DNA from: Drosophila miranda
Taxonomy: Eukaryota > Arthropoda > Insecta > Diptera > Drosophilidae
DNA: 64,000 bases
Reading direction: 5' to 3'
NCBI RefSeq assembly: GCF_003369915.1
Contig: NC_046675.1
Location: 30,380,001 to 30,444,000, forward strand
Shown here: piece by piece, positions 1-12,154 of the stretch
Position numbering within the stretch: the stretch's first letter is position 1
How the letters are laid out: each line of letters begins with the position of its first letter
The notes under the pieces: generated by a model
Told to the model about the DNA's origin: nothing
The model's input: the letters and a program-made list of their open reading frames with translations, nothing else
The model's database searches: none
Made by a program: the position numbers and the translations under genes

Positions 1-2401
1 CAGACTAGCCTCTCCAGATTGTTCAGATTCTTTAGTATGGCAGCCGCTTGACTCTCGCTGGCACTCGGAAAGTTGAGGCTGCGCATAAGAAACTCATAAT
101 TGCTTTGGTAAAGGCAGTTCTTTGCTGGCGACTTGTGTTTGCTGTGCAGCTGCTGGTTGGCAGACTTAACAGGCGCCACATATTCCTTGTCCAGGCAAAG
201 CAGTTGCTTGTTGTATCTATAGGCTATGAGATTCTGATCGGTTGGGACTGTGCCTGGATCTGGGCTGTTGCACAGCTGTTGCAGCTGCTGCTCGTCCAGA
301 AAGTTGATGATGCTAATCGAAAATGTATCTGCCAGGAGGTTGGCATCAATGCTGGCTATATTGTGTATCACCTGAGTGACACTGCTTCTCCCACCGCTGC
401 CATAGGCCCAGCTAATAATGGGCTCCAGTGCAGCCGATGCCTTATCCTGACCGCATTGTCCTGCACGTATGTAAATCTCGCGTATGGTGGCAATGCATTC
501 GTTGCGCTTCAGCATCTCATTCGAGATGATGTTGTGCAACAGGCTAGAGGCCATCTTATGATTCAATTTGTCGTGTTTGATCAGCATCTGCAGCATTAGT
601 TGCTTCTCCTTGATCTCCTCACTGATCGTGGTGGTCACGGATATCAAATGGTTTCCCATTTGACTCCACAAGTCAGCCAGATAGTTCTCCTGTATGGATT
701 GCGACTGTAACAGCTCTCGCTCCTTTGCGAGCAGGCATCTCACGCATATGCGCACATTTGTCAGGTTCCTGACATTGCCATACATTTGCAGGATACCCAG
801 AACAGTGCTTAATGCCTGCTGGTAGTTGGCCACATTCAGGACCACAATGCTCAACTGCAGTACCTCTGCATATATGGCAAACCAGACATCATCGAATGTG
901 GTTTCCTTCTTGTCAATCAACCCGAACAATACCTCCATTTTGTCCGAGGGTCTGCGTAGCTTCTTGGGCGCATCCCCATCTCCATTCGAGTCGTTTTTCC
1001 GTAACTCCAAGTCCCATAGCACCTGCAAAACATGACCTTTAAGATCAACAGTTTTGGAATATATTTCGATTTCTCACTATATACATGACCAGCGCCGACA
1101 TCTTGATGAAGGACTCGCAGAACTTGTCATTGCTCAGTTTTGCGGTCTTATAGCGGACCAAAGAATTCTTGCGTATTTCCATGTCCACGATTGTCTTCAG
1201 CCTAAGCATGGTCTGTGGCCATTTCTCGTTGAGCGGCACCCCAAAGGTGTTGAAATCGCAAACGCTGAGCTTGGGATATAGCGAATGCAGTGAATGAATG
1301 ACGCACTGGAAGAATATTTTTCTGGTGTCGTCGCGAAACACATCCTCGTTGTGATATTCGCACAGTTTGGGCAGAATCTCTTGCATGTGGAGGCACAATT
1401 GATGGTGGTAGTTCACAGAGAGCTGAATGAAAGAAAGAAAGAAAATATACAAGATTTAACCATACAGGTTGTATGGTTTTTATGAGGCGTATTGTATTAT
1501 ACCTCTGTGGCGAATAGGAAATATAAACGAACAATATCCGTTTTTCTGGCAGCATTTGCCGTCTGAGCAAAGTTGATCAGCTCTGGCAGGTATTCCACAA
1601 GATCAACGTGCAACTGAACGCGCTCCTTGGCCAAGCCAACAGTCTTGGTTATGCATTTCAATATCCTATTGCGTAGAAAATCATCATCGTGCACATTCAG
1701 TTCAAACAGGTACGAAAGGATGCCTGTAGCAAAAACAGGTGGTCAAATTGCAATGTTGGGCCACCTTTGGAGGTGTCACTTACGACTGTACTCATTGATT
1801 TTTAGCTCGCGAACATAGCTGGGCGAGGAGTAGATGCCCCGCTCAAGTAAGTTCATGAATCGATCGCCAAAGTACTTCACCACAGTTCGCATTTTGATGC
1901 CCTCTTCGAATGCACTAAAGATGGTTATCTTTGCCAGGAAGTGACCCTTTCCAGATGTGTCACTGCCAGCTAAGCGAAGGCATTTAACCAATTAAATTGT
2001 ATGCCTTATTAAACATTCATACCTTCTATATTGAATTTTGTAATCCTTTCCAGAACATTGCCATACAAGTAGCTCTTTGCCGCCAATGTCTTGAAAGCTT
2101 TCTCGTTGGCATCGTGCAAATTTGAGGCGTGCTGTGAAGTGAAGAGAGAGATAGTCAGACGGTACGTTTGGTGGTAATGGGCCACTACCAATGTACAAAC
2201 CTTGAAAAGTGCCTCTTTGGATGCATCAAAAACATTGGGCCACGACAAATCGTTCCTTTTGTCCAGGATCAGCGCATTCAAATCATCTCTGCAGTTGGCC
2301 AACTTTTCGTCCAGCTGTTCAATGCCCTTGCTTCGTGTGGCTGGCTTCTCCGAGCGCACATCACCGAGGATGCGCTGAACTTCATTCAACAGTCCACTCA
2401 T
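1..2401 (-). CDS. tefu: tefu (ATM-family checkpoint kinase), N-terminal exons, 3' partial
   Basis: Six coding exons can be joined on the minus strand: 2401-2201, 2131-2023, 1969-1784, 1723-1503, 1432-1078 and 1022-1. All borders are GT...AG with consistent phase, and the last exon stays open to the window edge. The start MSGLLNEVQRIL is followed by a TAN-like motif (basic and acidic residues around EKPATRSKGIEQL), the N-terminal signature of ATM kinases. The rest is alpha-helical repeat sequence, with no kinase domain yet because that lies beyond the left edge. ATM senses DNA breaks and in flies protects telomeres. Identity rests on the TAN-like motif, the HEAT-like helical character and the neighbourhood (Hsc70-4, Amt, Su(var)3-9). 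I cannot align it, so the symbol is a strong inference, not proof. A short divergent region (2402-2958) separates it from the next gene. Confidence 0.78.
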
Positions 2402-2599
2402 GCTTCCCAGTCCATCACTTGTTGCTTTTGTTTCAAAACAGTTTTAAAATAGCTTCTTGTTATAAATTGTATAGTCGCAGCCGGTGCATATCGTTATCAA
2501 GGTGACTTATCGCACAAAAATATCGGAACTAACCAGGGCACTAAACAAACCAGAAATGACGTTACATTGATTCAGCAATCATATACAATTATCTGGGCA

Positions 2600-2640
2600 A
2601 AACTGGATCTATATAGCTGGGAATATTCGACGGAAGAAAG
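2600..2640 (+). repeat. fragment of the dispersed repeat family
   Basis: The stretch around 'ctatatagctgg' and 'aatattcgacggaag' matches the 3' module of monomers 2 and 7 of the downstream array (for example 10160-10195). It is a short solo remnant between tefu and the next gene. Homology was judged by eye. Confidence 0.6.
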
Positions 2641-2902
2641 AATAACCAAGAATTAGTCGTCATAACCGGTTGACGACAAGAGTCCCATTCCATGCACACA
2701 TACCCTGCACTATGGTCCAGAATTCGTTTTTTGGCATAAAGTCGAAATTTTTATGTGAATGGATTACGTTTTTTCTTGCAAATTCTCAAAGTAAATTCAT
2801 CATACATATTAAAAATGAAAAATAAAAAATTATTTAGCTTCCCTGAAGATATTGGCGAGCTTTTAAAAGTGAACAATCGATCAGCTGATTGTGGGAAAAA
2901 AA

Positions 2903-2912
2903 TTGGCGCCAA
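2903..2912. promoter_or_regulatory. Palindromic E2F/DP site
   Basis: The perfect 10-bp palindrome TTGGCGCCAA lies 47 bp upstream of the ATG at 2959. It matches the core of E2F/DP sites found at S-phase genes. Position and symmetry support function; binding is inferred. Confidence 0.5.
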
Positions 2913-2958
2913 ATTACGTGGCGATCGAGTAAATTTGCTCAAATAAATTCGGCTAAAA

Positions 2959-3193
2959 ATGGAAAATGAAGATAAAGGTATGTAGTATCTAATGTATTTT
3001 TATGTGTAGTCCCAAGATTTAAGTGTTGTACAATGTCCAATTTATGTGTATTTTTGTAGAAAATTTAACTGCGTCCCCTGTGTTTCGTCATTTATTAATT
3101 TCATTTTCAATGTTATATAAAAATCCAATAAATGCAAGTATTTCGAATAGACCAATCATGTATAGAATTGATTCATCAATCGTACAAAATTGA
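2959..3193 (+). pseudogene. Start of an unrecognised gene, truncated by the tandem array
   Basis: Exon 1 (2959-2977) encodes MENEDK and ends at a good donor (AAAG|GTATGT). An 82-nt intron with acceptor TTTTTGTAG follows, and exon 2 continues in phase as ENLTASPVF(R). At 3087 the sequence becomes the first monomer of the array. The frame then runs into repeat DNA and stops at 3191-3193, giving about 50 residues. The 5' end looks like a real gene (E2F palindrome upstream, clean short intron), but no continuation was found after the array. It may be a gene broken by repeat insertion, or a gene whose true exon 2 is spliced differently. I do not recognise the protein. Confidence 0.4.
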
Positions 3194-4322
3194 GTGGGCA
3201 TGGCTAAATGTTCTATATAGATAGTATTATTCAACGGAACAAAGAATTGGTCGTTTTTTGAATCGAATTTGAGTTCGCCGCAGTTCGCCGCAGTTCGCCG
3301 CAGTTTCGCTTTAGCAACAATGAGTCTCGTTCCATACACAATGTTGCACATTCCATACACACTGTTGCGGCAACATTTACTTGAAAACCGTATTTTAGTC
3401 AAAATAAAATACTTTAAGATAATTAAAAGAAGCAATCTTGTAGAAAATGCATTTATCTATGGGATAAAGCTAAGTGGGAAAATCTATAGCTTGAAATATA
3501 GGCAATACCCGATTCGCCGCAGTTTCGCTTTTGCAACAATGAGTCTCATTCCACACACAAACATGTTGCTAATTCCATGCACACATACCCTGGGGGAAAT
3601 ACATGTTATAGAATTGTGAATACGTTTGTCTTCCAAGGCTCAGTAGGTATCAGGATCGAGATAAATATATACAAGATACTAATAATACACATGAATAAGT
3701 CAAAAACATATCAATTTGAGAAAAGGTCTTAATAAATTGCGTTTGATCTACATATAAAATTAACGAAATAGGGTGTACAAAGGGCTATACACGCATCATG
3801 TCTTCAAATACCAGCAACATTGCAACTGTTTTTTTGTTGAACTATTTTGCTTAAACCTTGTTTAGTCAAAATACAATAAAAGCAAGGACTAAAAACTGGC
3901 CAGTTAAGTAGAAAATTGATTCATTAATCGTATAAAATTATGTGGGCATAGATAAAGGCCCGGTTGACAACATTTAAATCCTTGTCGCTCACATTCAAAA
4001 AAGTTCAATTTGGCGCGCACCTCTCGGTATATTTTTCAAATGAGACCGTATATGAGGGTCATACTGTAGAAACTGGTTTTCGCCGCGCTCCCATGTGGTG
4101 TTTTTTAGTGCTAAATGGTATTTTTGTCATTTATTAATTTCATTTTCAATGTTATATAAAAATCCAATAAATGCAAGTATTTCGAATAGACCAATCATGT
4201 ATAGAATTGATTCATCAATCGTACAAAATTGAGTGGGCATGGCTAAATGTTCTATATAGATAGTATTATTCAACGGAACAAAGAATTGGTCGATTTTTGA
4301 ATCGAATTTGAGTTCGCCGCAG

Positions 4323-4760
4323 TTCGCCGCAGTTTCGCTTTAGCAACAATGAGTCTCGTTCCATACACAATGTTGCACATTCCATACACACTGTTGCGGC
4401 AACATTTACTTGAAAACCGTATTTTAGTCAAAATAAAATACTTTAAGACAATTAAAAGAAGCAATCTTGTAGAAAATGCATTTATCTATGGGATAAAGCT
4501 AAGTGGGAAAATCTATAGCTTGAAATATAGGCAATACCCGATTCGCCGCAGTTTCGCTTTAGCAACAATGAGTCTCGTTCCATACACAATGTTGCACATT
4601 CCATACACACTGTTGCGGCAACATTTACTTGAAAACCGTATTTTAGTCAAAATAAAATACTTTAAGACAATTAAAAGAAGCAATCTTGTAGAAAATGCAT
4701 TTATCTATGGGATAAAGCTAAGTGGGAAAATCTATAGCTTGAAATATAGGCAATACCCGA
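4323..4760 (+). repeat. 219-bp direct duplication inside monomer 2
   Basis: The block starting TTCGCCGCAG recurs at 4323 and 4542 and then, in a diverged form, at 4761. The first two copies are almost identical and have a 219-bp period. This explains why monomer 2 is 1267 bp rather than about 1038, and suggests recent unequal exchange at the GTTCGCCGCA decamers. Confidence 0.85.
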
Positions 4761-7700
4761 TTCGCCGCAGTTTCGCTTTTGCAACAATGAGTCTCATTCC
4801 ATACACAAACATGTTGCTAATTCCATGCACACATACCCTGGGGGAAATACATGTTATAGAATTGTGAATACGTTTGTCTTTCAAGGCTCAGTAGGTATCA
4901 GGATCGACATAAATATATACAAGATACTAATAATACACATGAATAAGTCAAAAACATATCAATTTGAGAAAAGGTCTTAATAAATTGCGTTTGATCTACA
5001 TATAAAATTAACGAAATAGGGTGTACAAGGGCCTATACACGCATCATGTCTTCAAATACCAGCAACATTGCGACTGTTTTTTTTTTGTTGAACTATTTTG
5101 TTTAAACCTTGTTTTAGTCAAAATACAATAAAAGCAAGGACTAAAAACTAACCAATTGTGTAGAAAATTGATTCATCAATGGGCTAAAACTATGTGGGCA
5201 CGGTTAAATGTTCTATAAAGCTGGTAATATTCGACGGAAGATCAAAAACGAGGAATATGTATAACATAACTTGAATTTGTCAGTATATCTACGGTGTATT
5301 TTTAAAATGAGACCGTATATGAGGGTCATACTGTAGAAACTGGTTTTCGCCGCGCTCCCATGTGGTGTTTTTTAGTGCTAAATGGTATTTTTTTCATTTA
5401 TTAATTTCATTTTCAATGTTATATAAAAATCCAATAAATGCAAGTATTTCGAATAGACCAATCATGTATAGAATTGATTCATCAATCGTACAAAATTGAG
5501 TGGGCATGGCTAAATGTTCTATATAGATAGTATTATTCAACGGAACAAAGAATTGGTCGTTTTTTAAATCGAATTTGAGTTCGCCGCAGTTCGCCGCAGT
5601 TCGCTGCAGTTTCGCTTTAGCAACAATGAGTCTCGTTCCATACACAATGTTGCACATTCCATACACACTGTTGCGGCAACATTTACTTGAAAACCGTATT
5701 TTAGTCAAAATAAAATACTTTAAGACAATTAAAAGAAGCAATCTTGTAGAAAATGCATTTATCTGGGATAAAGCTAAGTGGGAAAATCTATAGCTTGAAA
5801 TATAGGCAATACCCGATTCGCCGCAGTTTCGCTTTTGCAACAATGAGTCTCATTCCATACACAAACATGTTGCTAATTCCATGCACACATACCCTGGGGG
5901 AAATACATGTTATAGAATTGTGAATACGTTTGTCTTCCAAGTCTCAGTAGGTATCAGGATCGAGATAAATATATACAAGATACTAATAATACACATGAAT
6001 AAGTCAAAAACATATCAATTTGAGAAAAGGTCTTAATAAATTGCGTTTGATCTTCATATAAAATTAACGAAATAGGGTGTACAAAGGGCTATACACGCAT
6101 CATGTCTTCAAATACCAGCAACATTGCAACTGTTTTTTTGTTGAACTATTTTGCTTAAACCTTGTTTAGTCAAAATACAATAAAAGCAAGGACTAAAAAC
6201 TGGCCAGTTAAGTAGAAAATTGATTCATTAATCGTATAAAATTATGTGGGCATAGATAAAGGCCCGGTTGACAACATTTAAATCCTTGTCGCTCACATTC
6301 AAAAAAGTTCAATTTGGCGCGCACCACTCGGTATATTTTTCAAATGAGACCGTATATGAGGGTCATACTGTAGAAACTGGTTTTCGCCGCGCTCCCATGT
6401 GGTGTTTTTTAGTGCTAAATGGTATTTTTGTCATTTATTAATTTCATTTTCAATGTTATATAAAAATCCAATAAATGCAAGTATTTCGAATAGACCAATC
6501 ATGTATAGAATTGATTCAACAATCGTACAAAATTGAGTGGGCATGGCTAAATGTTCTATATAGATAGTATTATTCAACGGAACAAAGAATTGGTCGTTTT
6601 TTGAATCGAATTTGAGTTCGCCGCAGTTCGCCGCAGTTCGCTGCAGTTTCGCTTTAGCAACAATGAGTCTCGTTCCATACACAGTGTTGCACATTCCATA
6701 CACACTGTTGCGGCAACATTTACTTGAAAACCGTATTTTAGTCAAAATAAAATACTTTAAGACAATTAAAAGAAGCAATCTTGTAGAAAATGCATTTATC
6801 TATGGGATAAAGCTAGTGGGAAAATCTATAGCTTGAAATATAGGCAATACCCGATTCGCCGCAGTTTCGCTTTTGCAACAATGAGTCTCATTCCATACAC
6901 AAGCATGTTGCTAATTCCATGCACACATACCCTGGGGGAAATACATGTTATAGAATTGTGAATACGTTTGTCTTCCAAGGCTCAGTAGGTATCAGGATCG
7001 ACATAAATATATACAAGATACTAATAATACACATGAATAAGTCAAAAACATATCAATTTGAGAAAAGGTCTTAATAAATTGCGTTTGATCTTCATATAAA
7101 ATTAACGAAATAGGGTGTACAAAGGGCTATACACGCATCATGTCTTCAAATACCAGCAACATTGCAACTGTTTTTTTGTTGAACTATTTTGCTTAAACCT
7201 TGTTTAGTCAAAATACAATAAAAGCAAGGACTAAAAACTGGCCAGTTAAGTAGAAAATTGATTCATTAATCGTATAAAATTATGTGGGCATAGATAAAGG
7301 CCCGGTTGACAACATTTAAATCCTTGTCGCTCACATTCAAAAAAGTTCAATTTGGCGCGCACCACTCGGTATATTTTTCAAATGAGACCGTATATGAGGG
7401 TCATACTGTAGAAACTGGTTTTCGCCGCGCTCCCATGCGGTGTTTTTTAGTGCTAAATGGTATTTTTGTCATTTATTAATTTCATTTTCAATGTTATATA
7501 AAAATCCAATAAATGCAAGTATTTCGAATAGACCAATCATGTATAGAATTGATTCATCAATCGTACAAAATTGAGTGGGCATGGCTAAATGTTCTATATA
7601 GATAGTATTATTCAACGGAACAAAGAATTGGTCGATTTTTGAATCGAATTTGAGTTCGCCGCAGTTCGCCGCAGTTTCGCTTTAGCAACAATGAGTCTCG

Positions 7701-8968
7701 TTCCATACACAATGTTGCACATTCCATACACACTGTTGCGGCAACATTTACTTGAAAACCGTATTTTAGTCAAAATAAAATACTTTAAGACAATTAAAAG
7801 AAGCAATCTTGTAGAAAATGCATTTATCTATGGGATAAAGCTAAGTGGGAAAATCTATAGCTTGAAATATAGGCAATACCCGATTCGCCGCAGTTTCGCT
7901 TTTGCAACAATGAGTCTCATTCCATACACAAACATGTTGCCAATTCCATGCACACATACCCTGGGGGAAATGGATGTTATAGAATTGTGAATACGTTTGT
8001 CTTCCAAGTCTCAGTAGGTATCAGGATCGAGATAAATATATACAAGATACTAATAATACACATGAATAAGTCACAAACATATCAATTTGAGAAAAGGTCT
8101 TAATAAATTGCGTTTGATCTTCATATAAAATGAGCGAAATAGGGTGTACAAAGGGCTATACACGCATCACGTCTTCAAATACCAGCAACATTGCGACTGT
8201 TTTTTTTTTGTTGAACTATTTTGTTTAAACCTTGTTTTAGTCAAAATACAATAAAAGCAAGGACTAAAAACTGGCCAGTTAAGTAGAAAATTGATTCATT
8301 AATCGTATAAAATTATGTGGGCATAGATAAAGGCCCGGTTGACAACATTTAAATCCTTGTCGCTCACATTCAAAAAAGTTCAATTTGGCGCGCACCACTC
8401 GGTATATTTTTCAAATGAGACCGTATTTTAGGGTCATACTGTAGAAACTGGTTTTCGCCGCGCTCCCATGTGGTGTTTTTTTGTGCTAAATGGTATTTTT
8501 GTCATTTATTAATTTCATTTTCAATGTTATATAAAAATCCAATAAATGCAAGTATTTCGAATAGACCAATCATGTATAGAATTGATTCATCAATCGTACA
8601 AAATTGAGTGGGCATGGCTAAATGTTCTATATAGATAGTATTATTCAACGGAACAAAGAATTGGTCGTTTTTTGAATCGAATTTGAGTTCGCCGCAGTTC
8701 GCCGCAGTTCGCCGCAGTTTCGCTTTAGCAACAATGAGTCTCGTTCCATACACAATGTTGCACATTCCATACACACTGTTGCGGCAACATTTACTTGAAA
8801 ACCGTATTTTAGTCAAAATAAAATACTTTAAGATAATTAAAAGAAGCAATCTTGTAAAAAATGTATTTATCTATGCGATAAAGCTAAGTGGGCAAATCTA
8901 TATAGCTTGGCAATACCCGATTCGCCTCAGTTTCGCTTTAGCAACAATGAGTCCCATTCCATACACAA

Positions 8969-8996
8969 ATGTTGCTAATTTACCAGCAACATTGCA
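8969..8996 (+). repeat. Deletion junction in monomer 6
   Basis: Here 'acacaaatgttgctaat' passes directly into 'taccagcaacattgcaactg'. In other monomers these two segments are separated by about 240 bp (the stretch with the 'tcagtaggtatcagg' and 'gtttgatc' motifs). The result is the short 797-bp unit. Confidence 0.8.
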
Positions 8997-10271
8997 ACTG
9001 TTTTTTTGTTGAACTATTTTGCTTAAACCTTGTTTAGTCAAAATACAATAAAAGCAAGGACTAAAAACTGGCCAGTTAAGTAGAAAATTGATTCATTAAT
9101 CGTATAAAATTATGTGGGCATAGATAAAGGCCCGGTTGACAACATTTAAATCCTTGTCGCTCACATTCAAAAAAGTTCAATTTGGCGCGCACCACTCGGT
9201 ATATTTTTCAAATGAGACCGTATATGAGGGTCATACTGTAGAAACTGGTTTTCGCCGCGCTCCCATGCGGTGTTTTTTAGTGCTAAATGGTATTTTTGTC
9301 ATTTATTAATTTCATTTTCAATGTTATATAAAAATCCAATAAATGCAAGTATTTCGAATAGACCAATCATGTATAGAATTGATTCATCAATCGTACAAAA
9401 TTGAGTGGGCATGGCTAAATGTTCTATATAGATAGTATTATTCAACGGAACAAAGAATTGGTCGTTTTTTAAATCGAATTTGAGTTCGCCGCAGTTCGCC
9501 GCAGTTTCGCTTTAGCAACAATGAGTCTCGTTTCATACACAATGTTGCACATTCCATACACACTGTTGCGGCAACATTTACTTGAAAACCGTATTTTAGT
9601 CAAAATAAAATACTTTAAGATAATTAAAAGAAGCAATCTTGTAGAAAATGCATTTATCTATGGGATAAAGCTAAGTGGGAAAATCTATAGCTTGAAATAT
9701 AGGCAATACCCGATTCGCCGCAGTTTCGCTTTAGCAACAATGAGTCTCATTCCACACACAAACATGTTGCTAATTCCATGCACATACCCTGGGGGAAATA
9801 CATGTTATAGAATTGTGAATACGTTTGTCTTCCAAGGCTCAGTAGGTATCAGGATCGACATAAATATATACAAGATACTAATAATACACATGAATAAGTC
9901 ACAAACATATCAATTTGAGAAAAGGTCTTAATAAATGACGTTTGATCTTCATATAAAATTAACGAAATAGGGTGTACAAAGGGCTATACACGCATCACGT
10001 CTTCAAATACCAGCAACATTGCGACTGTTTTTTTTTTGTTGAACTATTTTGTTTAAACCTTGTTTTAGTCAAAATACAATAAAAGCAAGGACTAAAAACT
10101 AACCAATTGTGTAGAAAATTGATTCATCAATGGGCTAAAACTGAGTGGGCACGGTTAAATGTTCTATATAGCTGGTAATATTCGACGGAAGATCAAAAAC
10201 GAGGAATATGTATAACATAACTTGAATTTGTCAGTATAATTACGGTGTATTTTTAAAATGAGACCGTATGT

Positions 10272-10296
10272 TTCGGTATATTTCCGCGGTCACACT
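10272..10296 (+). promoter_or_regulatory. Motif 6 + Motif 1 core promoter of Hsc70-4
   Basis: TTCGGTATATTT (10272-10283) matches Drosophila core-promoter Motif 6 (KTYRGTATWTTT). CGGTCACACT (10287-10296) matches Motif 1 (YGGTCACACTR, the M1BP site) except for its last base. This TATA-less pair is typical of constitutive fly genes. It sits at the end of the last array monomer and 166 bp before the 5'UTR donor, so transcription probably starts just downstream. Confidence 0.7.
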
Positions 10297-10299
10297 CGA

Positions 10300-10462
10300 C
10301 AGAAAGATTTCATTCGGGACGGAGGTTTTCAATTTTTTATTCCTAAAAAAACCGCCAGTTTGATTGTCCGAGTGTCTAATCGACAGAAAGATTGATTAAG
10401 TGGGACAAAAGTGAAGGATTACACATATTTTAGTACGTTTTAACTAAAGAAAACACACAAAG
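10300..10462 (+). other. Hsc70-4: Hsc70-4 5'UTR exon 1 (approximate start)
   Basis: A donor (ACACAAAG|GTAAGTGC) at 10463 follows the Motif 1 promoter. With the acceptor at 12153-12154 just before the ATG, this defines a non-coding first exon and a 1692-nt 5'UTR intron, which fits the usual structure of this gene. The exact start site is inferred. Confidence 0.6.
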
Positions 10463-10767
10463 GTAAGTGCCGAGTCACGTATTTATGGTATGAAAAGTGT
10501 TTATGCTTAGTTTTGATATGGTTGCTAGAAAACGAAAAGGAAGCCACGTGCTTTTCGTGTATACTATATAACGTAGTTTATTGATCCGCTTACATGCACC
10601 CATTTTCATGTTCAATCAATACTTGCATAGTAAAGGAAAATGTTCTGGCCTGTGACCTAAAACTAATTATTTCAGTTTGTACGCACACAAGCAGACATGC
10701 ACATATTTTCATGTGTATTTTGATGAGTAATAATTAATCAGATAGTACGAAACCAGAGTTAATCTCT

Positions 10768-11100
10768 GTAATTGCTTATTAATGCAAAATGTGACTGTGG
10801 AACTTCTGGAATATTCCATTGGGAAAATTTGCCGCTTCATTCTCACATGCACGCTCGCACACATATGTATACGCATGCATACATACAATATGGCAGGCAT
10901 AGATAAAAAAAACTTGCGTCATCCAGCGCCTACATTGCATGTACATTTACTGCTGTTGTATAAAATTAATCAATGCCAAAATTACTCATCGTAATTGCCT
11001 ATTAATTTCAAAGTGCTATTGCTCTTTGCTAGAATATTCCAATGAATGTTTGCGGCTTCTCGCACGCGCACACATATCCATGCATACCACGCCTAACAAC
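10768..11100 (+). repeat. Diverged direct duplication in the Hsc70-4 intron, each copy with GAATATTCC
   Basis: Two blocks share order and sequence: about 10768-10893 and 10991-11100. Both start with 'gtaattgc.tattaat'. Both then carry 'gaatattcca', a 'gcggcttc/gccgcttc' word and a CACACATAT...GCATAC tract. Similarity is clear but far from complete, so this is an older duplication of an intronic regulatory segment. Confidence 0.65.
10803..10817. promoter_or_regulatory. Three-unit heat shock element in Hsc70-4 intron 1
   Basis: TTC (10804), GAA (10809) and TTC (10814) are spaced exactly 5 bp apart, the canonical nTTCnnGAAnnTTCn arrangement bound by HSF. The second copy of the intronic duplication keeps only two units (GAA 11032, TTC 11037). 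Hsc70-4 is called constitutive, so HSF input from the intron is an inference. Confidence 0.55.
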
Positions 11101-12154
11101 ATGCTTTTTCCCACACAGACGGATGATTCAGATCCGTTTAATAAACACGGATGAGATAAAAATAGTTTTTAACACCATAAATTAATACTTTTTGCGGGTT
11201 TTTCATATAATTTAGCTAAAATTAAGTTGCTAACCGGCATCCAAAGTACACCTCACGTGTGTTTGTGAGAGGGTAACACCAATACAAACGTACAAAGAAA
11301 TGCTCTTTGCGCGCCCTCGACACTATAGTTGTCTCGTTCCAACCCGCCACACACTCACCCCTTCAAAATGGCTCGGCCTCAGCGTGGTTTCACGTACGCA
11401 CTCGTGTGTGTTTGTGTGCATGCACGTGTGTGTTCGCTTATTTCGCATTCCAGAATTTTCGTCTTTGTCCATGCGGTTTTTTTTTTACTTGCGCATTTCA
11501 AAGAAAAATAATGGCAGCAGCTGCTGATCGACCGCCATGTTTATAGCTTCATCATTGATCTTCCCGTTTTTTTTAACAAACTCGGCATTAGTCATTGCCT
11601 TTGTGTGTTCGCCAAACTCGGCTATGACTCCGACATTGGGCTGGCAACCAGTTTCAGCCACATGAGAAATACAAACATAAAAGGCAAAGCGAAAACTGAA
11701 ATGGCCGCTGTAAATGGAGAAATGCGATTACGCTTTTACTACGACGCATACGAAAATTTGTTCTAACGCTGGCCACGTTTTATGAACCCTTTGGTACATT
11801 GGAACTGAGCTGTTGTTTGCTTATACAAAAGCTGTCATAAATCATTCAATTGCGGGGTTTGCTTTCCACTGCACTTTCCGCAGTGCTGCGGTGACCCATG
11901 AAATGGTCTTTCGTTTTCAACGTTTTCTACACAATTTTTCAAGGGGTGAAAGTGTCATAACAACTCAGTTCCTCACATGTCTCATGGGATCAATGCACCC
12001 AGTGCCAGGGCACGTCAGTAGCAATTACGTTCCAACAGAAAACAGCTGCCTTTGAAATAACTGTTCAATGTCAGTTTATTTTTCATTCGAATTATTACGT
12101 GTTTGTGGAAAGAAAATCGAAACTAATAAATAATTTTTATATAATTTATTGCAG

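Larger units (their letters stand above)
3087..10270 (+). repeat. Tandem array of seven ~1.04-kb monomers
   Basis: Monomers begin, at the shared 'tcatttattaatttcatttt', near 3087, 4126, 5393, 6430, 7468, 8501 and 9298, giving lengths 1039, 1267, 1037, 1038, 1033, 797 and about 970. Copies look nearly identical by eye. Monomer 2 has an extra 219-bp internal duplication, and monomer 6 lacks about 240 bp. Each unit contains 2-3 copies of a GTTCGCCGCA decamer, then two diverged versions of a block starting 'tttcgctttwgcaacaatgag', and ends in a decayed promoter-like tail ('ggtatattttt...gagggtcatactg'). Recurrent open frames of 115 residues on the minus strand are conserved only because the repeats are. 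No transposase, reverse transcriptase or terminal repeats were seen. The last monomer runs into the Hsc70-4 promoter. Confidence 0.92.

Noticed and set aside
3088-8849. Recurrent 115-residue minus-strand frames (MLLLI...ENEINK) in the array
   Set aside because: Conserved only because the monomers are near-identical. Frames differ or break in some monomers, and no coding signature was seen.
10463-12154. Intronic snoRNA in Hsc70-4
   Set aside because: A TGATGA word near 10718 was seen but no box D at suitable distance and no terminal stem.
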